Assembly: GCA_029204225.1 (NCBI GenBank)
Contig: CM055108.1
Location: 4,139,163 to 4,203,162, forward strand
DNA from: Diphasiastrum complanatum
Lineage: Eukaryota > Streptophyta > Lycopodiopsida > Lycopodiales > Lycopodiaceae
Length of the DNA: 64,000 nucleotides
Reading direction: 5' to 3'
Shown: positions 45,705-55,773 of the stretch, piece by piece
Layout of the letters: every line of letters starts with the position of its first letter
How positions within the stretch are numbered: the stretch's first letter is position 1
The notes under the pieces: generated by a model
The model's database searches: none
What the model saw: only the letters and a program-made list of their open reading frames with translations
What the model was told of the DNA's origin: nothing
Position numbers and translations under genes: made by a program

Positions 45705-46250
45705 ATTCAATATACTCCTAGTCTTGGATACATGGTACTCCAGTAAATCAAGTTGTTAGTTATGCCACGTCATACTGAATGTGACCCGAAAGTAACTAAT
45801 ATCTTTGTGAGGCCCAGAACACACTAAATGGAGTTTAGACAACGTATGAGACATTGTATGCATGTTGTTATCTAGACCAACTATGAATAGTTGGTCTTTG
45901 CATAGGACTCCATTCTAGGTGAATCTATGTATAAGGAATTTAGGGCTATGCATGACTATGTGCCCAGGTTGCTTTTGGCTCTATATATTGAGGCCAAACT
46001 TGCCCTACTCCTCATTGTGGTCATTGATTCATTGCCAGGGCTTCACTCTACCTTCATGCTTCTTATTCCTTAGCTTGGGGGTGAAGCTTCTAGAGTTGAT
46101 TGGTTGCTTCTACTTGGTTGGGTGGTTGCTCCATAGTGTGTTTTCCATTGTATTTGGTCTTGTAAGCAGGATCTTAGGGAGCTTCCCTTATACATTGGTT
46201 GATCCAATCTTAGAATTAGGAACATAATTTATACAATATATAAAAAGGGA
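45705..46250 (+). repeat. Repeat R at the inner end of element C, with its downstream part
   Basis: 45705-45868 is the reverse complement of 30803-30981 (shared TAAGTAGGATTCA, CTCCTAGTCTTGGAT, TGCCACGTCATACT). 45880-45977 matches 30700-30802 directly. 45995-46190 resembles 40640-40815. Possibly part of an unclassified LTR element. Confidence 0.82.
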
Positions 46251-46330
46251 TAGAAAAGGTGGATAAGTTTTTTGCAAGTTCAGATTGTAAGGGAGGCCAC
46301 ATCTAGCGCTACAATGTAAAGTCTATCCAA

Positions 46331-46372
<42 letters not shown>
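46331..46372. repeat. (TG)n microsatellite
   Basis: ATATATATGTGTG followed by an uninterrupted GT run. Confidence 0.96.
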
Positions 46373-46374
<2 letters not shown>

Positions 46375-46581
46375 TGGTGGTTTGAAAAAAGGTAGCACAT
46401 GGTGTGCTATTATTTTATTACATGTGATACACACGTAACAATTTTTTCCTAAAATTTTATAAACATAACAACTTTTACAACACAAAAAGAAATAATGAAA
46501 AACACAACTACATCACCTATATTGGTATATCAACAAGACAAACAAATTTTTTTTTAGTATAATGTTCAAACTCACCTAGGA

Positions 46582-46815
46582 GTGACAACTCAATTTTTCA
46601 TTACAATAGTTTATTGCTATCGCAACAAGGCTGCGAAACATGAATATGAAGCACATATGCTTACATGGAGTGAGATTTTCCTTTGCCAACATGCACTTGA
46701 AATTTTCACAAGTACATGTGGGAGAATAACAATCATGAATTTTGTGAATGGTGTCATCTTGATTAGATTCAAAACTTTGCACATGGAAACCCACACTCAT
46801 ATACCTAATGCTCAC
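46582..46815 (-). pseudogene. SWIM zinc-finger remnant (MULE or FAR1-type transposase)
   Basis: Minus-strand frame with the SWIM pattern CxC...CxH: CTCENFKCML, then PCKHMCFIF. In plants this domain sits near the C-terminus of MuDR-like transposases and the FHY3/FAR1 proteins derived from them. No DDE core was found nearby, and no start is supported, so I read it as a fragment of a dead DNA transposon. A spaced C-x-C and C-x-H can arise by chance, but the surrounding hydrophobic pattern fits. Confidence 0.6.
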
Positions 46816-48206
46816 TTACTCTTTCACAAGTATGCTTTTTAGGTTGAGCATGCCATTTTGATTTGATCATTTGCAACTTGTGAAACATGGTTCTTTTGTC
46901 TTGTCTTTGATTGTTGTGAAGATGTCTCAATTTTTTTTTTAGTGTGCATGATTGGCATTAGCCTCAAGAATATCAGTGAAATGAGAGGTGTAGGACTACA
47001 CTCCATCATATACCCTCATCTTGGCTCAAAGGACTTCTTGTTGCCACACACCCAATCTCTTGATTCTTTTGTAAGGTGCCCGACAATGTTATCCACCCTT
47101 AAGGAGATCATCTGCACACTCCAACGATTGCTACAAACAAGAAAAATCTAATGAGTAGCTTGAATTAATCAAAATTCATGAAAACAAAGGCTAAAATATG
47201 TACAAGACTAAAAAATTGACTTACTCTTTATGATATGGAATGATACAAATTTTTTATGTTTGAACTTAATTCGATTAACAACTTTGTTGCTATCAACTAC
47301 TATTCCATAAGAGGTCCAAAAATTTGGATACAACACCAAATTATATTTGGTGGTCATTACTATATCTTTGTACAATAATATACATCAACCTAGCTTTGAT
47401 AATTGGGTATGAAATATTTAAGATTCTAATTTTTAATTTATCAGAACATTTAGTATTTATAGGATTAACATAATTGATCTCATCTATACAAAACCAAAAT
47501 TGTCTTTCTAGATCATCTATTATTTTTAGCTATATCCAGATCAAGTGCAATATATCTTTCAAAATCCAAAAATGATTTCTTAGAATGAATATGAGATATA
47601 AAAGATGAAGTTCTGTAAAGAGTGTGAATAGATTGAATTCTCTTCAGAATTAATACTATCCACAACATCATTGAGATCATCTGAATGGTGAGAAGGAAGA
47701 CTCGAGCTAAAATTGCTCTAGAATCTAGGAATGGATGGTGGATTGTCTAGCTCCATAGCTTTTGTCAGATTTCTACACAATCTTCTAATGGATTTTCAGG
47801 TTTCACAAATCATATAGAAATCTCCAAATGCAAAATTGCAACCCTAGGACTACGAAGACCATCGACTAAAGAAGAATAATGGCAGTTCTAGAGATAATAT
47901 CTACTAGGAACAAGCTATTGAAAGAAGCTTAACAAAGTAATTATAATTACCAATGCTGTAAAGTTAGACACCATTAGATGGTGCAATGTACTCACAAGCC
48001 AAAGGCACGAGAAATAATGGTATGATAGCTCTCAATCGACCCAAATGTAGTAGGAACCCAAGCAGTTAAAACTGAATTTAAATAAAAGTTTTTTTGTGCA
48101 ACTCAAGTTGATATGGCTCATGGTTTTGTGTCCATCAGATCCTAAACCCTAGCTTTGTCTATATAAGGGCATGTGACACCATTTTGTAAATACCTTTTTC
48201 ATTTGA

Positions 48207-48209
<3 letters not shown>

Positions 48210-48294
<85 letters not shown>
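48210..48294. repeat. (GA)n microsatellite, about 85 bp
   Basis: Uninterrupted GA run, the longest simple repeat in the window. Confidence 0.98.
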
Positions 48295-48298
<4 letters not shown>

Positions 48299-49060
48299 CT
48301 TTCTCTTTCTACTTCCATTGTCTAAAGACCTCCTATTTCTTTTATATGTGATCTATACATGGATTTTGAATGCTTGTTTTGTTGTTTTTAACCATGATAT
48401 CACATTCAAGTCTGAACAATAGCACAAGCACTCACCACTTTTAGTTTTGAAACTAAATCCATAAGATTCACGTTCTAAAAAAATAAATATTCGACCCACA
48501 CACCACAAGAACTGATTATTAAGATCCATACATATGAAGTTTTAATACATTGTTTACCTCCCTTGTTTTTCTAGGCATCAACCCCAAGAGGAGAATATTA
48601 GCTAGAGCCAATGATGCCAAGATAAATCACAAGAAATCAAAAACTTGAGCCATTATTACCTACGAAAACAAGACAAAATAGAAGTAAAAAGAAGAAAAGG
48701 AGCAGGTAGAGATCTCATGTAGTACCCAGCTACTAGTCGAATCACTATTGAAGATTTTTCTCCTCTGACTTCATCACCCTCGTTAGGAGTCAAAAGGGTC
48801 GATGCTTCATCCTCCCCATCAAAACCAACAGTGTGGTCTTTCCAAACAACCTTATTTCAAAGCAACTTCGTCAACTGCATTAAGCTATCTGTGATGTATT
48901 ATAATTGAAGCACCTAGACCCACACCGTCTTTCAAAAACATTGTGATTCAGGTTCACCGAAAGTTGTGATTTCAACAAGAGCCATTCTCAATTGTCTATG
49001 ATGAGATATAGGAAACCATGAACTCCAACTCATAAACAATTGATTCTTCTTCTTCTTCTT

Positions 49061-49062
<2 letters not shown>

Positions 49063-49103
<41 letters not shown>

Positions 49104-49127
49104 CAATCAATCAATCAATCAATCAAG
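49063..49127. repeat. Compound microsatellite (TC)n(AATC)n
   Basis: TTC-rich lead, then TC run to 49100, then about six AATC units. Confidence 0.96.
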
Positions 49128-49390
49128 GGGACAATTGCATACGCATACACCCAGTTCTTAAACTCCCAAAAAAACATAAGGTGAAAAAAATATAAGGTAT
49201 TGGGTACCATCACTCCTCTCATCTCTCCAACACCTCCGAATCTGCACACGCCCACTCTTTGAACCTCCTCTCTCACCAACGACGACCAAAGATGATTTTG
49301 TGAATGTGAATGGCTTCCACTTATGCAGAAAGAAAGGGCCACCTCTTTTGATTAAATTGCTTACTATACTGCCATTAATATCCTTGACGT

Positions 49391-51540
49391 GGTATCAAAA
49401 CCTGGAGCGGTGCAGTATGGTATAGTTAGTTAGCTGGAGGCCAATTCTGGGAGAATCCGATAAAAAATTTCAGCTTGTTGAAGCAGCATCGTGTTGCCAA
49501 TAAAAGCAGGTTGTTTGTAATCTTTGGTACACCAAATGAGATGTCGTTGATTTCAAGATCAAACCAGCTATAGGGCGACCTCAATAGAGCCGTTGTCTGC
49601 ACTTGAAATTATAGAGAGAGGTAAAGGATAGCTCAAGAAGGTGGTCTTTTGAGCCAACCAGAGGTTTTCACATACACAATCATATATTTCTCTCAATACA
49701 AAGCCAAAAATTTAGCTGTAAAGAGGTGGCGGTGCACGCCTCAGTAAGCTGAGTTAGCCGTTCGTTGGTCGCTGACAGCCGCGGATCAACAAGCGCACTG
49801 GATCAGATTGAATGGCAACCTAAAACCTCCAAGAGAACTTGGCTATGGTGAGAAAAGTGAGAGAGACAAGGTTCGGAGGTGGAGCGGCTTGATTTTGGAT
49901 CGTTGGATTCAAGCTAGCCATTGGATTTTCAAATTATGCATATACACTTTTTGTGAAGGAGCTCGAAGGGCAGAGGACCGTTCAACTTCATTAAACGTTT
50001 CATATTGAAGATGAGCCTAAAATGGAGATTCCCTTTAAAGGTGTACTTTCTTTTAGACGAAGAAATAGTGTATTTTTTTCAAAAGATCCTTTTGGCATAC
50101 TATTATGTTTAAGGCCGTCCATAAGCCAAATCCCTCTAAATTAAGGGCAAAAAAAGAATGTACCTTGCAAGTACAACTTCTCCCGGATAGAGTGTTCGCC
50201 ATACCATGTGAAGAAATTGTGTCAAGAGGCAAACCATACCAACTCAAGGGCAAGGTAGTTGCCGATCTTGCATTGGAGCAATTTTTTAAAATTCCACCGA
50301 TTTTGGCATGTTAGGCCTAAATCAAGCCGCGGGAGAGCCTGAAATTTTATTTGGTCAACCTTTGAAGTTGACTTTTAATACTTCTAATTGCTCGATAAGC
50401 TTTTTATTGGGCCTCATTAAGGCGCTATAGGAGCAATTTTGGCGAAATGGCAAGATTAGAGAAATTCGTACTTGGAGAAGCTAGCAAATTGGATGAGATA
50501 TCCAATTACAACATTAGTGCTTCAAAGGAGGGGCTACCAACATTCAAGAATCTTTATGCTATCTTGTTACAGGAAGAACAAAGACAAGAAGCAGAGAAAT
50601 CTCGACAACTTTCTTCAAAAGAGCAAGCAATGCTAGCTAAGGGAAAACACAACTATAAGAAACTCCCCAAGAAATCAAATGTAGAGGATGAAAATCAGGG
50701 ATCCTCATCGAGCAAGAAAAAGAAAGGCAAATGTTTCTATTGCCAAAAGCCTGGACATTGGCAAGAGACTGAAGCAATAAGAAGGCGGAAATTAAAAAGG
50801 ACAAGGTGAAGCAGTTGACTAATTTCGAGATCATGACCGTGACAATGAAGACCAAAGTACGACATTTGCAACTGCATTAGCATCATAGCGCTCCATTGAT
50901 CACATGAGATTTGGGAGCAACAAGTCATGGCTTAAAAGCCTGGAGCTTACTGACGATGAAGATAGAGTTGCACAAGCATGTAAATGGTGATGAGTGCCAA
51001 ATTCATGGAGTTGGCGTAGTGCCTATTCAATTTCTTGATGGACATGTAAAGGTAATTGAAGATATCTTGTATGTGATGAGTGCCAAAATGTCTTGTATGT
51101 TCCTAGCCTTCACAAAAGTGTATTATATGTTGGTACAATGACTAATCACAAGTTGAAAGTAGAGTTCTATAACAAAAAAATGTCAAATCAAGGATGTGAA
51201 GCAGAGCTTCAAGGTGATTGCTAATGGCTTTAGGGATAAAAATTGTGGGCTATAATCCATTTGCAAGGGGTGCATGTTAGGCAAGCTACACTATGAGAAT
51301 TTCAACAAAGGAGGAGCAACGAGGGCAAAGCGAGTGCTTGAGTGCACTCTAACCTATGTGTGCCAATGAAGGTAATGTCCATTGGCAGAGCATTTTATTT
51401 CTTGACCTTCATTGATGATCACTCACAAAAAACCTAGATCTACACGGTTATATAGAAATCAACACATTTGGATCTTTCAAGAGCTTCAAAGCATTGGTAG
51501 AAAACCAATCAGGTGCCAAGATCAAGATACTATTAGAGAA
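49391..51540 (+). pseudogene. Decayed Ty1/copia element: primer site, gag, protease, integrase start
   Basis: TGGTATCAAAACC at 49391 after an LTR-like end (TATCCTTGACG). Gag is open at 50447-50809 (KEGLPTFKNLYAILLQEEQR), with a zinc knuckle CFYCQKPGHW whose last Cys is lost. The protease region near 50915 keeps GATSH. VIEDILYV and NHKLKVEFYNKK linker words follow, then a broken GAG-pre-integrase (CMLGKLHYENFNKGGATRAK, 51268-51330) and YFLTFIDDHSQKTW-like integrase words near 51390-51435. Frames change several times. No RT or RNase H is found before 51540. Confidence 0.85.
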
Positions 51541-51871
51541 AATATGGGCCCAAAGAGGGCCATATAAGAAATGCCATGTAGGGGAGAGAAAAATAACAAT
51601 TAAGTTATTAAAATATCATTTTCTAGTTTCTTTACGCATTTGCCCGCACTACTTTTGTAAACATGTATATATTACCATCCGGAAAAGGAGACAAAATCAT
51701 ACATGTAAACAACTCCTTTATGGGATTTTTATTGATATCAATATAGATTCTTACAACCAAGTTGCGTCCATAGTAAAATACTAGATTGCAATTTTTCTAC
51801 ATTGATAAAAGACAAGATTCTTGTTTCATCTTGAGTATCGATGATGGATGTGTATTTTCTGATAGTAAATC

Positions 51872-53186
51872 TCAGTGTTCTTCCATCAGTTGGATAGTTT
51901 TGCCAATATCTCTGCAGTTGATCTCGAGTTCATGTCTTTTACGTACCTGCATAAATTTAACACAAAGTATGTTACATTTTGTATAAAGATTATACGAGCA
52001 ATTTTGGAAAGAAATTATACAAAAAAAAATAGAGTGTTTACAGTTACTTACGAGTTTACCATTTGAAATAAATTTGAAGTTTAAAAGTATATCATCTTGT
52101 AGCCTGATGTAATTTAGGCTCCAATCCTCTTCCACCTCAACACATGTCAAAAGTGCATCATTGTATATTATTTCAATTTTTTTTCGCTTAGAATGTCCAG
52201 TGGCTTCCAAGTCTTGATCGAGTGGCACCCATTTACTCCTGTTCTTTTTCCATATTTGATAATGGAAGCATAAGCTCAACATTTGCTTTTTTAGAAAGCA
52301 CATGGAAGACATTTTAATTCTGCATTCTATTTCTCCATCTAATTTTTTGTCTCCGCCTTTATCCATAAGTTCAGATAATAAACTATCTGATAAATTTTTG
52401 CATACAAACATTGTTGGAGTTTTGTGTCCATTGACACTTGAAAAGAAATCCACAAATATATTCAAAGAAATAAACCAACTTATTCGGACTGTTTTTGAAC
52501 CCGTGCTTATCTTGAATGAATTCTTATATCATTATATAGTTTGCAATGAAATGATTCTGATATTGTAGCATCTGGAGCAATCCATTTATCACTTTCAAAA
52601 CTAGGTAATGGAATTGGGACTATTTGTCCAAAATTTTCATTTATATCAAGAATGTACATTGATTCATAAAAGAACATTCCACAATTAGCAAGATCTTTTA
52701 CAGTTCTACCTCTATATTGCAGATGTCCAATATCAGTGTGTACTATATCTAACACACCAACAAGAGATCCACTTGGCTCCCATTCATTTATATTGGATGA
52801 ATATAAATCTGCAAGAGAAAAATGATCAGATTGGCAAGTTTAGTAATAGATGATAGGGAATGACAAAAAAATCAAAGTATTCTAATATATCAATACTCAC
52901 AGTTGTTTTTTTTGTGATCTTGATGGTTAAATCCTTGCACATTTATCTCTAAATGCATATATACATGTTGGACTAAAATTTCAGAAATAGATTTTCTTTT
53001 TGATGATGTTTTGAAATCCAAAATTCTGCCCTTCCAATAAGATCGAAATGATAGTTTTGTCCTTTTGCTTTTTCGAAATATTCCTTTTGATGATGGATGC
53101 ATCAGAATCCAAGAGTTTTTTGAATATTTTCTTGGCACCCATAATCCATTGTCATCTTTCTCATTGAAGAGAATCACAGAGTCGAT
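51872..53186 (-). pseudogene. Host gene fragment, four exons with introns, antisense to the copia remnant
   Basis: Minus strand. Exon a about 53186-52901 (GLWVPRKYSKNSWILMHPSS; 5' side cut, donor T|GTGAGT). Exon b 52808-52511 (acceptor TCTCTTGCAG; INEWEPSGSLVGVLDIVHTD and GQIVPIPLPSFESDKWIAPD). Exon c 52436-52052 (acceptor TTTTCAAG; NGHKTPTMFVCKNLSDSLLS and WSLNYIRLQDDILLNFKF; donor GTAAGT). Exon d 51946-51872 (acceptor TTTATGCAG, stop at 51874). All phases join. The donor after exon b reads ATAAGC where GTAAGC is expected, a broken splice site. I do not recognise the protein; it looks like the middle of a large plant protein. A GHKL/SMC-hinge (GMI1-type) or VPS13-type protein are guesses only. 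Confidence 0.7.
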
Positions 53187-53329
53187 TGAGGATCACGGCT
53201 TCCTTGATGGTGCCATTCGTTATGTGCAGGCCAAAATTTGAAACACTGAACTATGAATCTGAATTCAAAACAACTAATTAGCCTTTCTCCAGGAGCATGC
53301 TTAACATTTGAAAAAAAAAAACTTGATTA

Positions 53330-53464
53330 ATAGATTGATATAAATAGAGCATCATAGATAGAGCATTCACTTGGGTTGAGGAGCGATCTCTCTCTCAGTT
53401 GATTTGTTTGTCTGATAAATTGCTTGTTAGGAAGCTAACTATACTGCTAGTAAGATCCTTGACA
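53330..53464 (+). repeat. Possible 3' LTR end of the 49-kb copia remnant
   Basis: Ends AACTATACTGCTAGTAAG then ATCCTTGACA, similar to the LTR end before the primer site at 49391 (TACTATACTGCCATTAAT then ATCCTTGACG). Only about 50 bp can be compared, so this is tentative. Confidence 0.4.
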
Positions 53465-53469
53465 ATATG

Positions 53470-54780
53470 ATGGTAGAGAGATGGTATGACTTGTCGTTAC
53501 TTTACGGATATGTTTTTTCCATTTTAAGTAGAGTTTGACTTAAAGCCATAAACTATGCCTATTCGGGAAGATTGGACTATGTATTTCTAATTAGAATCAC
53601 GAACAGCATCAGCGGATAGAGCGACGTCACAGAGCAGGGAGAAGGTGTTTCGGGGTGTTTTCATCACCATTCTATCGAGCAGAGTGCAAGTGACCTAGTG
53701 ATGGGCTACATTCGCCATTTGGGTACCGTAGGGCCAAATTTGGAACAAATTTTGGCTGGTGAAACTTGCTACAGGGCGGTACAATGACGCATAATCGCTT
53801 GTAAATCATTATTACTTACTCCTGATAGGGTAACAGAGGGTGTTTGGAAGTGGTGAATGCAGTATGAGGGTGAATGGTAGTGGAATTGTGTGGAGAAAGC
53901 TAGTTTTGGCGATGGAAGTACAGTTTGGTGGCGTGACTACTCATCATTGGCGACAATTTTGAGAGGGCAAACAATCACAGGTGAGAGGTAGGCATGGTAT
54001 GCCGGTTACGGGTGAAAAATTCTCGTGATCATGTTTAACTCCTGGGGTTCGAACCAACCAACGTCACGTGGAATTTTGGGGAAACGCTCTCATAGGCATG
54101 ATTGGTAGTGGCATTGTCGAGTCAGGTGATAGCTGCATTGACACACGCATCTGTAGCTTGGAAATTTCTCTTTCAGAGGGAATAGCAGTGGATCTACAGG
54201 TGGCATAGGTGTTGGTATGACAGGATACCACTTATGGGCAGGCCTTGGTCATGTATTTGACACTTTATCAGTCGTGTTGGTTTGCATGAGTGTGTGTTGG
54301 CTTGCATGTTTCCTTTGTCACGAGAGTCTAGGTCTGAGTCGGAGTTATATGTGGGTGTGCATTTGCTACGTTAGAAACAAAGTAATCATTTGATGTTCTT
54401 TGACTTGTCATTATGTCTACTAGCTGTCTATCTGGTGAGGGTATATATTGTGGCAGTAAGATTTCCTCAGGTTGAGCCTCAGTCGCTTATATATGTCAGC
54501 TTTACAGGTCTGTGCTTGTAAGTGTCTGATAGGATGTCAGCCTAGCTAGATGGGGGATGTAAGTCTCATGGTGGCAGTGAGATTTTCTCAGTTTGAGCCA
54601 TGTCGCTCATGTGGTCCACTTGTGTTCAAGTTGGATGGGGATGAGTCAGTTGGTCGAGAGTGTGGTAGACTCTCTATATGAACATTGTGTTTGCATGATA
54701 CTTTATGTGTCAAACCTGGTGGTTTGTTGGTGTGCTTGAGTGTGAGTCAAGTACAGGGTAGCATGGATATGCAAAACATA
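53470..54780. other. Intergenic DNA, no gene
   Basis: Contains a diverged local repeat (GTGGCAGTAAGATTTCCTCA at 54451 and GTGGCAGTGAGATTTTCTCA at 54571, each followed by GTTTGAGCC or GGTTGAGCC). No coding frame of note. Confidence 0.5.
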
Positions 54781-54794
54781 TTTTGGACACTCCA

Positions 54795-54997
54795 AACACG
54801 TCCGATCTAATTACATAGCCAAATGTTAAGCATCAAAACATCAGACAAATAATTTGTCGCGAACAGCTAGATAAATTATTAGTTGCGAAGAGCTAGACTA
54901 ATAATCAGTCGCGAAAAGCAGACAACCAGACTAAGCAATTAGAAAGCCAGACAGAATGTAGAAAAGCATTGCAATATTGACACAAATCTGAATGCAA
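54795..54997 (-). repeat. Fragment of the third copia LTR subfamily
   Basis: Matches 13750-14040 in the same orientation: ATTACATAGCCAAATGTTAA, TTTGTCGCGAACAGCTAGA and GCAATATTGACACAAA. Cut abruptly at 54997, where a gypsy LTR fragment begins within a few bases. Confidence 0.8.
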
Positions 54998-55007
54998 AAC
55001 AACCCTA

Positions 55008-55345
55008 AATCCTAACACCATAGTAGGGCAAACACTAACTGAACCACCCAGCCTTGCCTACTCTCTGATATGGAGCAAGCCCCTCCTAGCCCAGTGTGAG
55101 GCCTGGTAGCATGCATACTGCCAAGTGTCGGCCACGTGGCTCTGTCGTGGCCGATTGCACGTCGGGACCCAACATGGGGCCCTATCCTGCTGCTGACAGG
55201 GTCCCTAGGCCCACCATGGCTATGGACCGTGGTGGGGCACACTACTCGCATTGTCTTGCCCTGTTGGTCATGTACACTCTCTGGACACGACCCTGACTGT
55301 GGTATCTGACCTCCTGTGTTCTCTAGGGTTCAGCATTGGTTTTTT
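55008..55345 (-). repeat. Chromovirus LTR fragment, reverse orientation
   Basis: Reverse complement of 3808-4133 over nearly its whole length. The first 17 bp of the LTR, including its terminal TG, are missing at the right end (55345). Neither a primer site nor a purine tract adjoins, so it is an old solo or truncated LTR. Confidence 0.85.
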
Positions 55346-55773
55346 AAGGCTAATAGTTCCTTTGGGCCAAGTTTACACTGGATATTATAATGCATTTATA
55401 AGCATTGATGTATTGAAAGTACATTACACTGATTGGTTCGATCCCTATTACTACAACCAATACTCACCATGGGAGTGAATCGATCTTTCTTTCTACTATA
55501 AGACCATACGACAAAAGGAAGGGAAGAATGGCACACCATATATTTAGACATTTTTGTATTGTATTTATTTATGTTGATTGTTTGAAGATCTCACATAATA
55601 AATGGTTATCATGATTTGTTTCATAGATATGGCACCATGTAAATGTGGATTTCAAACAGATGACAATTAAGAGAGTAAGTTAGTCATTTGGAAAGGTCCC
55701 CTTGGGGCTGGAAGCAACTCATGCCCCCTCCTAAAATACTCGTGTGGCCACCAAAAGAGAGAGACAAAGAGCT
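55346..55773. promoter_or_regulatory. 5' flank of the INSIG-like gene
   Basis: Region between the LTR fragment and the first Met. No certain TATA box; TATAATGCATTTATAA near 55386 and TATATATTTAGACA near 55535 are candidates. A run of GAGAGACAAAGAG precedes the start. If it is the promoter, part of it is bordered by transposon DNA. Confidence 0.3.

Larger units (their letters stand above)
46850..49380. other. AT-rich intergenic DNA with microsatellites, ending in a copia LTR end
   Basis: No gene. Holds the (GA)n and (TC)n/(AATC)n arrays listed separately. The last few hundred bases are probably the LTR belonging to the primer site at 49391, but its start was not located. Confidence 0.45.
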
